The position numbers and the translations under genes are program-made. A stretch of DNA of 64,000 nt from Halegenticoccus tardaugens. Its GTDB lineage: Archaea; Halobacteriota; Halobacteria; Halobacteriales; Haloferacaceae. The DNA lies in NCBI RefSeq assembly GCF_004116405.1, contig NZ_SDIC01000001.1, forward strand, positions 1 to 64,000, given 5' to 3'. The notes under the pieces are model-generated. The model searched no databases. It saw only the letters and a list, made by a program, of their open reading frames with translations, and was not told the origin of the DNA. Of this stretch, positions 7,731 to 16,319 are shown piece by piece (position 1 is the first letter of the stretch; each line of letters begins with the position of its first letter).

Positions 7731-7810
7731 CACGGAGAAACCGGACGAGTCGCTCGCGTCGATCGCGCGGTCGCTCGACGAGGAGAACGGCGGGTCGTAG
7801 CCGCCACCGT
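7731..7810 (+). repeat. 80-bp direct repeat, copy 2 (orphan gene tail)
   Basis: Perfect copy of 7050-7129. It still encodes the last 22 codons and the stop (7798-7800) of the upstream gene but has no start, so it is a dead tail fragment. It marks the right edge of the toxin cassette; the neighbouring gene's promoter begins about 20 nt later. Confidence 0.95.
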
Positions 7811-7865
7811 CGCAGAATCACCACGCGATCAGGCGCTTTTTATCGTTCGATCGCCCACCCTCCCC

Positions 7866-8294
7866 ATGAGCAAGCTGGAGGCGTTCCTCGCGGGCGACCG
7901 CCCCGACGACGTCGCGCTGTTTCTCACCCACGACTACCTCGACGAGCAGGGCAAGATCGCGAACTACGGCGAGGACGTGCCGGGGGGCGTCGTGCTCGTC
8001 GTCCCCGGCGACGAGGGCAGACGGATGTTCGCCGCCGGCACCGGCACGGACGCGATGCGCTTCGCGGGCGGCGCGATGGGGACCGAGGGCGAGATCGATC
8101 CGGACCTCGACGGCGGCGCGTGCCCGGACGCGGAACCGGGCGAGGACCACTCGGCGAGGTTCGTCTTCGCGTTCGCGGAGGAACGGAACGAGGAGGTCGG
8201 CGGCATCTACGCCGAGGGCGACGTGATCCACGCATACGCCCAGTGCGAGTGCGGCGTCGCGTACTCGGACCGGTGGGTCGCGGGCGCGCGGTGA
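7866..8294 (+). CDS. conserved haloarchaeal protein (DUF5807-like)
   Basis: 142 residues, acidic and soluble, starting MSKLEAFLAGDRPDDVALFLTH. It resembles a haloarchaea-only family I recall as DUF5807 (not searched). One CEC pair near the C-terminus (YAQCECGVAY) could bind metal. A TATA element CTTTTTATC at about 7834-7842 gives leaderless spacing to the ATG. Function unknown. Before the toxin cassette arrived it would have been the next gene after the S6e operon. Confidence 0.8.
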   Translation: MSKLEAFLAGDRPDDVALFLTHDYLDEQGKIANYGEDVPGGVVLVVPGDEGRRMFAAGTGTDAMRFAGGAMGTEGEIDPDLDGGACPDAEPGEDHSARFVFAFAEERNEEVGGIYAEGDVIHAYAQCECGVAYSDRWVAGAR

Positions 8295-8353
8295 GCCGTC
8301 GCCGCGATCGACAGCTCAACCCCCCGATTTGCTCGCCTCGATTCCGGAGCCGA

Positions 8354-9619
8354 CTACGGTCCGGTCTCGACCCCCTCGTCCGAGTCGTCTCCTCTCTCCG
8401 CGGCGTCCTCGTCGCCCCCGGCTTTCGCTTCTTCTTCTTCCTCCGCCGCGAGTCGCTCGAACGCCGCCAGGATCACCCGCTTCGCTACCGCCCCTCGCGT
8501 CGTCCAGTGGTGGGCGTAGTCGAGCATGTCGTCGTAGATGTCCGGCTTGCAGCCCGCGGCCTTCGGGTGGCCGCCGCCGTTGACCTGCGCGGCGACCTCG
8601 TGGCAGCGCTCGAAGCCCTCCGACCCGCGGATGCTGGCGCTCCCGGCCGGCTTGACCACGACGGCCGCGTCGGCACCCTCCACTCGCAACGCCTCCGCGA
8701 CCTCGTTCTGCGAGCACCGGCCGTAGGTGACGCCGACGGTCCACGGCCCGACCGACTTCACCTCGGCGCGCTCGACCGCGCGCTCGACGAGTTGTCTCTT
8801 CTCGATCCGGCGCTCCGCGACGTACTCCTCGACCGGCTCCGGGAGGTCCGCGCCGTACCGCCCCACGACCGCGACGTACTCCTCGGGGTCGGCCCAGTAG
8901 GCGTAGTCCGCGAGGTCGTCGCTCCGGGGGTCCTCGCGCAGCCAGAGGTCGTGATCGCGCGTGACCGCCGCGAGGTCGCGGAACCGGTCGTCGAAGTCGT
9001 AGTCGAGCGACCGGAGCGTCACGTCTGCGCTGCACTCCTCGTCGGAGTCGCCGACGACCAGCTCGACGCCCGCCTCGCGGACCGCGTCGGCGACCGCCTC
9101 GTCCCACTGGTGGTGGTCGAACCACCGGACGCTCGCGGCGCGCCCGACGAGCGCTTCGAGCGCCTCGCCGACGTGCTCGTACCGGTCCGGCGCGAGGTCG
9201 CAGACGTATACGTCCACGTCGGGGTCGGCGTAGGCCGCGACGCGTTCGAGGGCGTCGCCGAGGCTGTGCGGCCCGGCCCCGACGAGCGCCACCGGCGACG
9301 CCGGCCCGTCGTCCTCCGGTTCCGCGGTTTCGTCGTCCTCCGTCGCGATCTCCTCGCCCGCGAGCCGCGCCGCGATCGCCTCCTCGAAGGTCGCGACGTC
9401 GAGCGCGGCGTCGTACGCCTCGCGGATCAGCGCGGCGCAGCCGAGGCCGTCCGCGTCCGAGTCGGCGACGACGACCGTCTCGGCCCCCTCGACCGCCTCC
9501 TTCGTCCGCCGGTCCGCGTACTCCTCGTCGAGCGAATCGGGGTAGAAGAATCCGGCACCGGGGAGCAGCGACTTCCGCGAGAGCGGGAGGCGGTCGCCGT
9601 CGATGAGTTCGTCGTCCAT
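8354..9619 (-). CDS. DHH/DHHA1 phosphoesterase (RecJ-like)
   Basis: 421 residues. The N-terminal DHH domain has VVVADSDADGLGCAALI (about 48-64), CDLAPD and the signature WFDHHQWDE; the C-terminal DHHA1 domain ends in VNGGGHPKAAGCKP. This family hydrolyses phosphodiesters in single-stranded nucleic acid or small nucleotides, using Mn or Mg. An acidic insertion (about 95-107) and a poly-Glu C-terminal tail are halophilic embellishments. Substrate cannot be fixed from sequence; archaeal relatives include the RecJ proteins linked to replication. Confidence 0.88.
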   Translation of the reverse strand: MDDELIDGDRLPLSRKSLLPGAGFFYPDSLDEEYADRRTKEAVEGAETVVVADSDADGLGCAALIREAYDAALDVATFEEAIAARLAGEEIATEDDETAEPEDDGPASPVALVGAGPHSLGDALERVAAYADPDVDVYVCDLAPDRYEHVGEALEALVGRAASVRWFDHHQWDEAVADAVREAGVELVVGDSDEECSADVTLRSLDYDFDDRFRDLAAVTRDHDLWLREDPRSDDLADYAYWADPEEYVAVVGRYGADLPEPVEEYVAERRIEKRQLVERAVERAEVKSVGPWTVGVTYGRCSQNEVAEALRVEGADAAVVVKPAGSASIRGSEGFERCHEVAAQVNGGGHPKAAGCKPDIYDDMLDYAHHWTTRGAVAKRVILAAFERLAAEEEEEAKAGGDEDAAERGDDSDEGVETGP

Positions 9620-9713
9620 ACCGGGCGGACGGGCCGGGCGGTGAAAACTCCGGCTATCGGTTGCCGTCGCGCGCCGCGACCCGGGCGCGGACGCGGGAGC
9701 GTGCCGTCTCGAC

Positions 9714-10184
9714 TCAGGCCGTCGTTTCCGCCCCGTCCTCGTCTCCGCCTCTTCCCTCGTCCTCGGCGAGCTGGCGAACCGTCAGCACGGGCACGGGGCA
9801 CGTCCGGACGACGCGCTCCGCGACGCTGCCGATGAGAAACCGGTTTTCCCCGTGGCGACCCCGAGTCCCGGTCGCGACCGCGTCGGCGTCGACCTCGCGG
9901 GCGTAGGTGCCGATCTCCGCGGCCGGCCGTCCCTCCCGGATGGCCGTGACCACCGCCGCGTCGGTCTCCTCGCGCACGCGGTCCAGCGCCTCCTCGGCCT
10001 GCTCGCGCAGCGCGTCGTGCATCTCGTCGCGGAGCCTGTCCGGCGACGATTCGACCTCGCCCGTGTCGACGACGTAGAGCGCGTGCACCTCCGCGTCGAA
10101 CCGCTCCGCCAGATCCAGCGCCACCCGCACGGCCCGACGGACGCTCTCGGAGCCGTCGGTCGCGATGACGATCCGTTCGATCAT
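9714..10184 (-). CDS. universal stress protein, ATP-binding UspA type
   Basis: 156 residues with one Usp domain. Start MIERIVIATDGSE and the canonical nucleotide motif GTRGRHGENRFLIGSVAE near the C-terminus (G-x2-G-x9-G-S) indicate an ATP-binding Usp. An acidic tail follows. The start at 10184 is preferred because the longer frame upstream runs into the divergent Usp gene. Divergent promoters lie in the 100-nt gap to the next Usp gene. Confidence 0.9.
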   Translation of the reverse strand: MIERIVIATDGSESVRRAVRVALDLAERFDAEVHALYVVDTGEVESSPDRLRDEMHDALREQAEEALDRVREETDAAVVTAIREGRPAAEIGTYAREVDADAVATGTRGRHGENRFLIGSVAERVVRTCPVPVLTVRQLAEDEGRGGDEDGAETTA

Positions 10185-10284
10185 GCGACGGCGTTCGCCG
10201 CGGGCCGGCATAAAACTCGGTGGCTCCCCCGGGCGCGACTGGAAGGGAGGGACCTTTTTGCCGTCTGCCCGCAGAGGGCACCGT

Positions 10285-10734
10285 ATGACAGTCCCGCTCG
10301 AACTCGACCTCGTGCTCGTCCCGGTCGACGGGAGCGAGGAGTCGGCGACGGCCGTCGAGTACGCGGTCGCCATCGCCGCCGAGTACGACGCCGAGGTCCA
10401 CGCCGTGTACGTGCTCGGCGAGGAGGTCGTCCGCGCCATCGAGACCGGCGTCGTCGACGAGGAGGAGGTCGCCGCCGAGAACGAGTCGTTCAACCGGACC
10501 GCGACGGAGATCGCCGACGAACGGGGCGTGAAACTCACCACGTCCATCGCTTACGGCTTCTCCACGAAGGTCAAAACCCGCCACCCGGGGAGCGTCGTCC
10601 TCGACACCGCGGAGGAGCTCGACGCCGACTTCGTCGTCGTCCCGCGCGAGCCGACGGCCGACGCCGCGGACGTGCTGGAACGGGCGGCCGAGTACGTGCT
10701 GCTGTACGCGAGTCAGCCCGTCCTGTCGGTGTAG
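10285..10734 (+). CDS. universal stress protein lacking the ATP motif
   Basis: 149 residues, Usp fold (LDLVLVPVDGSEESATAVEYAV; EVHAVYVLGEE; DFVVVPREP). The C-terminal glycine-rich ATP motif is missing and replaced by TADAADVLERAAEYVLL, so it is probably a non-nucleotide-binding Usp. Divergent from the ATP-type Usp gene; the two may form a heteromeric pair (inference). Confidence 0.87.
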   Translation: MTVPLELDLVLVPVDGSEESATAVEYAVAIAAEYDAEVHAVYVLGEEVVRAIETGVVDEEEVAAENESFNRTATEIADERGVKLTTSIAYGFSTKVKTRHPGSVVLDTAEELDADFVVVPREPTADAADVLERAAEYVLLYASQPVLSV

Positions 10735-10776
10735 TCCGGCGCTGACGTTTCGTTCCGGCTTCCGCCCGCCCCTCGC

Positions 10777-11310
10777 TCACCGCAGCCGAATCGTCATCTC
10801 CAGTTCGAAGCTCTCGGCGTCGCTGGTCTCGAAGCCGATCTTCTTGTACAGCCCGACCGCCGCGCGGTTCCAGCGTTCGACCGTGAGCCACACCTTTTCG
10901 ACGCCGTTTACCGCGCCGTGGCCGAGCAGCGCCTGCATGAGCTGCGTGCCGATGCCGGCCTCCTGGTAGCGCTGGAGGACGAAGATCGCGAGTTCGTACG
11001 CGTCCTCGTCGGGGACGAGCGTGGCGTGCCCCGCCGCCTCGTCGCCGCGCCACGCGATCACGTTCAGGCAGTCCTCGGAGAGGATGGTGTCGAGCCAGCT
11101 TCGGACCCGCCGCTCCTGTCCCGGCGGGATCCCCTGCGCGCGGTCGGCGGGGTCGAACTGCAGGTACATCTCGACGAGCGCCTCGCGTTCGTCCTCCGTC
11201 GTATCGAACGGGACGATCTCGATCTCGCGGCCCTCGCGGTCGTCGAACGCGAGCGGCGGCTCGGGGAACGGGCCGGCCGGTTCGTCCGGGTAGATGCGGT
11301 CGCGGCTCAT
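10777..11310 (-). CDS. GNAT-family N-acetyltransferase
   Basis: 177 residues. Acetyl-CoA binding motif A is visible in the stretch AIFVLQRYQEAGIGTQLMQA, followed by VEKVWLTVERWNRAAVGLYKKIGF, typical of GNATs acting on amines. The substrate is unknown. The start (11310) overlaps the stop of the upstream Usp gene by 4 nt, so the two are translationally coupled. Confidence 0.88.
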   Translation of the reverse strand: MSRDRIYPDEPAGPFPEPPLAFDDREGREIEIVPFDTTEDEREALVEMYLQFDPADRAQGIPPGQERRVRSWLDTILSEDCLNVIAWRGDEAAGHATLVPDEDAYELAIFVLQRYQEAGIGTQLMQALLGHGAVNGVEKVWLTVERWNRAAVGLYKKIGFETSDAESFELEMTIRLR

Positions 11311-11675
11311 CGGACTAGCGTCACCGTCACGTGCGAGTTCAGGAGGACGAACTCGGCGATGCCACCGATCTTGATCTTGCCCATCGGGCTCGTCTCGCCA
11401 CCGCCGAGGACGATCTGGTCGAACCCTTCCGACTCGGCGATGTCGACGATCCGGCTCCCCGGATCGCCCTCCACCCGCCGGACGTCCGCGTCCACCCCGG
11501 TCTCGGCGAGGACGTCTCGAACGCGCGCGTCGACCTCCGCCCGGTCCAGACTCGCGTTCGGGTTCTCGACGACGGCAACCGTGAGCGAGTCGCCGGCCGC
11601 GTCGGCGCGCTCGACCGTCCGTTCGAGCGCCCGGATGGAGTCTTCGCTTCCCCCGATTCCCAGCAGTACCTTCAT
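11307..11675 (-). CDS. universal stress protein, short
   Basis: 122 residues, Usp fold starting MKVLLGIGGSEDSIRALE. Its glycine motif is variant (GGGETSPMGKIKIGGIAE), so nucleotide binding is uncertain. It is the third Usp gene within 2 kb and forms an overlapping pair with the GNAT gene. Start at 11675 is chosen because the upstream extension is a basic low-complexity shadow. Confidence 0.85.
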   Translation of the reverse strand: MKVLLGIGGSEDSIRALERTVERADAAGDSLTVAVVENPNASLDRAEVDARVRDVLAETGVDADVRRVEGDPGSRIVDIAESEGFDQIVLGGGETSPMGKIKIGGIAEFVLLNSHVTVTLVR

Positions 11676-11878
11676 GAGCGGGCTGTCGGAGTCGCGGGAG
11701 AAAATAGTTTCCCGTGGGACGGCCGCGACGGAAGCCCCCTCCCGCGCCGTCGGTTGCCGTCGTCTCGCGCTCCGTCGCCGCCGTCGCCCCACGCGCCTCC
11801 TCCACCGCCGCCATCCCGCCACCGCCCCGTCGTCGGCCGCGCGACAGCCTTTTGAGCCTCACCTGAAAAGGGGTGGAC

Positions 11879-12700
11879 ATGGCAGACGACCCCGCGACGG
11901 CGTCCGACTCGGCGCGCGAGGCGGCGGAAGGCGAGGCGAGAGGCGAGACGACCGACGGGCGTCGAGCGGAAGCGAGCGACGCCCGCGAGGCGGGCGAGGA
12001 ATCGCCCGACTCGACGGCCGATGACGAGCCGACCGCGACCGGCGGCGAGGCGACGTCGACCCGAGGCGAGACGCCCAACGGATCGTCGACCGACGGCGTC
12101 GCGTTCGACGCGGAATCGGACGGGACGCGGAGCCGGGACGAATCGGACGCGACTGACGGGGCGTCGGGCGATCGGGACGTCCCCGAGGACGTGCGGAAGT
12201 ACGAGCGCTTCAAAAAGATGGACGGCGCGCAGTACGACCGCGTCAACGGCTTCCTCCGCGACCGGACCTACGTCACCGCCCGCGAGTGGGCCATCGCCCG
12301 GCTCTGTGCGGACTTCCGGACCGAAACGGGCGTCGAGATGACGAAGATCGGCGAGAACCTCCCGGAACTCGTCCCGTTCATGACGGACACCTACACCCCG
12401 CAGGCGGTGAATCAGGCTCGCTCGTCGTTCGAGGGGAAGGTGAAGAAAGCGGGCGCGACGTTCCTCTACGGCGCGATGTGCGGCTTTTTCACCGCCGAGG
12501 AGCTCGACGAGATGATGTACGAGGTGACCGAGATCGCGAAGTTCCTCCTCGAAGTCGAGGGGGTCGACCTCACCGTCGACGAGGAACTCGCCGCGGAGGA
12601 GCGGATCTCGAGCGTGATGCGCGAGGTTCGCCAGTCCAGCGCGCAACTGCGGGGCGAGGAGGTCGAGTGCCCCGAGTGCGGTCACGTCCACGAGCCCTGA
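11879..12700 (+). CDS. conserved haloarchaeal protein with long acidic N-terminus (DUF5806-like)
   Basis: 273 residues. The first ~105 are disordered and acidic (Asp/Glu/Ser/Thr); a conserved helical domain follows (from DVPEDVRKYERFKKMDG) and the protein ends with CPECGHVH, half of a zinc knuckle. It resembles a haloarchaeal family I recall as DUF5806 (not searched). ATG 11879 is used rather than GTG 11873, two codons upstream. The conserved part contains two hydrophobic helices but no clear membrane segment. Function unknown. Confidence 0.82.
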   Translation: MADDPATASDSAREAAEGEARGETTDGRRAEASDAREAGEESPDSTADDEPTATGGEATSTRGETPNGSSTDGVAFDAESDGTRSRDESDATDGASGDRDVPEDVRKYERFKKMDGAQYDRVNGFLRDRTYVTAREWAIARLCADFRTETGVEMTKIGENLPELVPFMTDTYTPQAVNQARSSFEGKVKKAGATFLYGAMCGFFTAEELDEMMYEVTEIAKFLLEVEGVDLTVDEELAAEERISSVMREVRQSSAQLRGEEVECPECGHVHEP

Positions 12701-12754
12701 GCCCCGCGTCGTCCCTCGACGCCGACTTCCACGCGGCCGACGCCGACCCCGCTC

Positions 12755-13297
12755 TCACTCCGGGAACAGCGGCTCCGGGTCATCCTGCGTGAAGACGACC
12801 CGCCGATCGTCCGACAGCGGCCGCACGACCGTCCGCATCCGCCCCGCCTCGCGGGCGCGGTCGAGCATCCCCCGCGCGTCGGCGACGGCGTAGTACAGCG
12901 GGAGCACCACCGCCCGCTTCGCCGACGCCGCCTTCATCACGACCGCGAGGAACACGACGCCGCCCTCCTGCGCCCGGTACGCCTCGTACTCGTCGAACGA
13001 CGTCCCCTCGACGAGGGCCGCGACCGCCTCGAACTCGCTTCCCGGGACGAGCGCGTCGAGTCCAAACTCGACGGTCGAGTCGGCGCTCTCGGTCGATCGG
13101 CTCCCGGCCGCGTCGCCGCTCGCTCCGTTCACCACGTCGGCGTCGCCGCCGAGCGGCGACGGCAACGGCGTCACGTCCCCCGGGTGGAGTTCGACCGCCT
13201 CCCATCCCTCTTCCCGGAGCGCGGCGGCGGTCGCTTCCGTCTCCTCCACGACGCCCTCCCAGACCCCGAGGACGCCGTCGAGCGGGTGCGCGTCCAT
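12755..13297 (-). CDS. conserved haloarchaeal protein, unknown function
   Basis: 180 residues, soluble and acidic, with a variable Ser/Asp-rich insertion (about 55-75). The C-terminal half contains VVFLAVVMKAASAKRAVVLPLYY, compatible with a buried helix-strand core. Typical haloarchaea-only sequence; no family name given with confidence. Divergent from the small membrane gene on the other side. Confidence 0.78.
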   Translation of the reverse strand: MDAHPLDGVLGVWEGVVEETEATAAALREEGWEAVELHPGDVTPLPSPLGGDADVVNGASGDAAGSRSTESADSTVEFGLDALVPGSEFEAVAALVEGTSFDEYEAYRAQEGGVVFLAVVMKAASAKRAVVLPLYYAVADARGMLDRAREAGRMRTVVRPLSDDRRVVFTQDDPEPLFPE

Positions 13298-13383
13298 GCG
13301 CTCCCCTGCCGGTCGCCCCTCAAAAGCGTTCGCTTTCGACGGTGGCCCGCACGACCCGCGGATTCGCGAGTCGGTCGACTGAC

Positions 13384-13764
13384 GTGCCCCCGACCCGCCC
13401 CCTGACCGACCCGTCCGCCGGCGTCCGCACCCGCCTCCGCCGCTTCGGGTCCGCCTTCGTCGCCGGCGTCGCGGTCGGCGTCGTCGGACTCGGCGTCGGG
13501 GCGCTCCGTTCGGGGACCGTCCGGGCCGCGAGCGACGTCGTCTTCGCCCTCGGCGCGCTCGCGCTCGGTCTCGGCGTCCTCGGCTGGGCGGGATCGATCC
13601 TCGCCGGCGACGGCGTCGAGTCGATGCGGCGGCACCTCGACGTCTCCGCGGACTGGACCGAACGGGGCTCTCGCCGGGCGATGGCCCGCGTGAGCGGGTT
13701 CGGCGCGGGCGTCATGGCCGGCGTGGTCGTCGCAACGACGGTCTGGGCGGCGATCGCCGGGTAG
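13384..13764 (+). CDS. small membrane protein, unknown function
   Basis: About 126 residues with three to four membrane segments (FVAGVAVGVVGLGVGAL; DVVFALGALALGLGVLGWAGSI; GVMAGVVVATTVWAAIAG). GTG at 13384 is preferred because a T/A-rich promoter patch (about 13320-13328) fits it better; GTG 13342 would add 14 residues. Haloarchaea-type membrane protein of unknown role. Confidence 0.7.
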   Translation: MPPTRPLTDPSAGVRTRLRRFGSAFVAGVAVGVVGLGVGALRSGTVRAASDVVFALGALALGLGVLGWAGSILAGDGVESMRRHLDVSADWTERGSRRAMARVSGFGAGVMAGVVVATTVWAAIAG

Positions 13765-13948
13765 CGATTGAACCGGCGTTCTGTGGACTCGTTACCCGAT
13801 ATATGTCCAACGGGTCGTGAGTCGTCGGTCACTCACCGTTCGGCATCCGCCGCGACGATCCGGAGAACCGTTCGTGCTAGAGGCACCTACACTCGCGAAA
13901 TTCTGAAATACAGAAATTATTTCGCATATTGGTGGCCAGAATAATAAT

Positions 13949-14266
13949 GTGGCTACCGAGGCTACGAGAGAGTGCATGGCATTGCTCGAACAGATGCAAT
14001 CTAGTGGGAGTATGGGCCAACAAAAGCAGATGGCGGAAGCCGAAAAGACCGGCGCGGACCTCGCGCTGCTCGGGGCGGGCGCGTCGGTGCTCCTCGCGTG
14101 GTACCAGTTCTTCGTCCGCGGCAACCGAACGCGCGGGCTGTTCATCGGCCTGTGGCCGCCGACCATCCTCGCGTTCTCCAGTTACCTCCGGCAGAAGGCG
14201 ATGTCGGACAAGATGGAGAGCGTCATGCCCAGTTCGTCGAACGCGGTCAGCCGTCTGCTCGGCTAA
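13949..14266 (+). CDS. small haloarchaeal membrane protein
   Basis: Up to 105 residues with one or two hydrophobic segments (about 37-53 and 64-78). Three in-frame starts are possible: GTG 13949, ATG 13976 and ATG 14012. The promoter patch at about 13911-13925 (AAATTATTT) supports an early start, but the sequence reads as conserved from about 14012. The 5' part is AT-richer than the rest. A T7 run follows the stop as terminator. Confidence 0.65.
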   Translation: MATEATRECMALLEQMQSSGSMGQQKQMAEAEKTGADLALLGAGASVLLAWYQFFVRGNRTRGLFIGLWPPTILAFSSYLRQKAMSDKMESVMPSSSNAVSRLLG

Positions 14267-14287
14267 TCGCCGCCGCCCGATTTTTTT
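14267..14287 (+). terminator. T-run terminator
   Basis: A GC-rich stretch followed by seven T (14281-14287) just after the stop of the small membrane gene and before the convergent pyrC stop. Oligo-T is the usual archaeal termination signal. Confidence 0.6.
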
Positions 14288-14289
14288 CG

Positions 14290-15582
14290 TCACGCCGCCC
14301 GGACATCCTCGCCGACCGCGCCGCCGAACCGCTCCTCGCCGTTCTCGCGCTCGTAGACGACCGTCCCTCGGACCATCGTGAGAGACGGGAAGACCCCCCT
14401 TCGTCCCTCGAACGGCGTCCACCCGCACTTCGAGTGCAGGTCCGCGCCGCGGATCTCGCGGGCGTCGTCGGGATCGACGAGCACGAGGTCGGCGTCCGTC
14501 CCCGCCTCGACGGTCCCCTTCCGCGGGAGGTCGAAGATCCGCGCGGGGTTTCGGGCGACGAGGTCGCGGACGCGCTCGTGGCCGAGGCGGCCCCGCCGCG
14601 CCTCTTCGAGGAGCAGGGGGAGCATCGTCTCGACGCCCGGCACGCCGCTCGGCGCGTCCCAGACGCTCGCGTCCTTCTCCTCGCGTGTGTGCGGCGCGTG
14701 GTCCGTGGCGATCACGTCCACGGTGCCGTCGGCGACGCGCTCGTACACGGCCTCCCGGCGCGCTTCGCTCCGGAGCGGCGGGTTCATCCGGCCGAGCGTC
14801 CCCAGTTCTTCGAGGTCGTCCCGCGAGAGGAAGAGGTGGTGCGGCGTCACCTCGCAGGTCGCGCCGGCCGCGGCGGCGGCGTCGACGCCCTCGGGGGTGC
14901 TCGTGTGCGCGACGTGGACGGACGCGTCCGACTCGCCCCCCAGCGTCACCGCCCGCTCGACGGCCGCCGCCTCGGCCGCCGCGGCGCGGTAGGCGCTCCA
15001 CGCGTCGGCGTCCGTTCGCTCCGTGGCCGCGTCGTCGAACAGGTCGGCGTCCTCGGCGTGGACGGTGACGGTCACGCCCGCCTCGGCCGCGCGGGCGAGC
15101 GCGTCGCGAAAGAGCGGCTCGTCGATCCCCATGTTTCCCGTCGAGTCGGCGAGGAACACTTCCCCGAGCGCGAACAGCGGGCGCGACAGGAGGGAGTCGG
15201 GGTCCCACCCCTCCGTGACGCCGCCGTTGACGCCGAAGTCGACGAGCGACCCCCGAACGGCGAGGGCCGCCTTCTCGTCGAACGCCTCGCCCGTCACCGT
15301 CGGCGGCTCCGTGTTCGGCTGGTCGACGACGGTCGTCACCCCGCCCGCCGCGGCGCTCTTCGATCCCGTCTCCCACGTCTCCTTGTGCTCGTACCCGGGC
15401 TGTCGGAAGTGGACGTGCACGTCGATCGCGCCGGGCAGGAGCAGCAGGCCGTCGGCTTCGACGACCCCCTCGTCGGGGTCGGCGTCGAGGTCGCCCGCCG
15501 GTTCGACGGCGTCGATCGTCTCGCCCGCGATCCGCACGTCTCGTCGTCGTCCGTCGGCGAGTTCGGCGTTCCTGATGAGCAT
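14290..15582 (-). CDS. pyrC: dihydroorotase
   Basis: 430 residues, amidohydrolase superfamily. Catalyses the reversible cyclisation of N-carbamoyl-aspartate to dihydroorotate in pyrimidine synthesis. Metal site motifs in order: DVHVHFRQPGYEHKE (about 53-67), HAED, HTSTPEG and DHAPHTREEK. The beta-barrel caps are present at both ends (MLIRNAEL; ADLVLVDPD). The start at 15582 is chosen because the upstream 34 codons are basic and non-conserved. Stand-alone gene, convergent with the small membrane gene. Confidence 0.95.
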   Translation of the reverse strand: MLIRNAELADGRRRDVRIAGETIDAVEPAGDLDADPDEGVVEADGLLLLPGAIDVHVHFRQPGYEHKETWETGSKSAAAGGVTTVVDQPNTEPPTVTGEAFDEKAALAVRGSLVDFGVNGGVTEGWDPDSLLSRPLFALGEVFLADSTGNMGIDEPLFRDALARAAEAGVTVTVHAEDADLFDDAATERTDADAWSAYRAAAAEAAAVERAVTLGGESDASVHVAHTSTPEGVDAAAAAGATCEVTPHHLFLSRDDLEELGTLGRMNPPLRSEARREAVYERVADGTVDVIATDHAPHTREEKDASVWDAPSGVPGVETMLPLLLEEARRGRLGHERVRDLVARNPARIFDLPRKGTVEAGTDADLVLVDPDDAREIRGADLHSKCGWTPFEGRRGVFPSLTMVRGTVVYERENGEERFGGAVGEDVRAA

Positions 15583-15753
15583 CTGTTGGTGGGTGGTGGC
15601 GGCAGGGCGTGGTAAGTGTCGTGGTCGCGCGCGGGCTGGCTCGTGGACGAAGGGCGACGCGGATCGAACGCGAGTGACCCCCACTACCGGATCGCGCTCG
15701 TGAAGGCGTAGGCGAAGCCGTTCACGTTTCGAAGTGCCGTATTCGCCCGCCCG

Positions 15754-15766
15754 GTAATTATATTAC
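15754..15766 (+). promoter_or_regulatory. palindromic promoter/operator of the winged-helix/TumE-like pair
   Basis: GTAATTATATTAC is a perfect 13-bp palindrome overlapping the TATA box, centred about 29 nt before the ATG at 15789. A second short palindrome (TCGATCGATCGA) follows. The position fits autorepression by the first gene's winged-helix product. Confidence 0.65.
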
Positions 15767-15788
15767 TCGATCGATCGTACTACTGCGT

Positions 15789-16319
15789 ATGACCTCGTCG
15801 AGCGACGACCGCGGTCCGCCACGGTCGGATTTTTCGGAGGACTTGGCGGACCGGATTCGCGACGCCCCGGCCGACGAGCGGGTGTATCTGGTCGCTCTGG
15901 GTCTCCACGAACCGACGCGGGTCTCCGAGGTGGCGGCGCGCGCCGAGTGCTCGAAGAACGCGGCGCGCCGCCACTTGAAGCGACTGGCGGACATCGGTCT
16001 CCTGACCCGCGTGGTGGAGAATCCGGCGTCGTTCGAGCGCAACGAGTCGTACTTCGAGTGGCGGCGGCTCGACCGACTCTCGCGGCTGAGCGACGACGAG
16101 TACCGACGACGACTCGGTGAGCTGCTCTCCGAGAACGAGACGTACCGGGAGCGATACGGCGTCGATGAGCCGAACGACGTCGATCCCTTCGAGTACGCCG
16201 AGTACGGTGACCCGGAGCACGTCTGGCTGGACCTGAATAACTGGGCGGCCGTTCGCCGGGAGATCCGCGACCTCCGTCGTTCCCGTCGCGACGAGACGGC
16301 CGACGAAGGGGTCGCGTGA
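15789..16319 (+). CDS. winged-helix DNA-binding protein (DUF7342-like), candidate antitoxin
   Basis: 176 residues. Residues about 25-80 form a winged HTH (RVSEVAARAECSKNAARRHL, then a wing near LLTRVVENPA), followed by a charged helical tail rich in Arg and Glu. It resembles haloarchaeal regulators I recall as DUF7342. It overlaps the next gene by 4 nt and lies behind a palindromic promoter, as expected of a DNA-binding antitoxin or autoregulator. Leaderless start. Confidence 0.75.
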   Translation: MTSSSDDRGPPRSDFSEDLADRIRDAPADERVYLVALGLHEPTRVSEVAARAECSKNAARRHLKRLADIGLLTRVVENPASFERNESYFEWRRLDRLSRLSDDEYRRRLGELLSENETYRERYGVDEPNDVDPFEYAEYGDPEHVWLDLNNWAAVRREIRDLRRSRRDETADEGVA

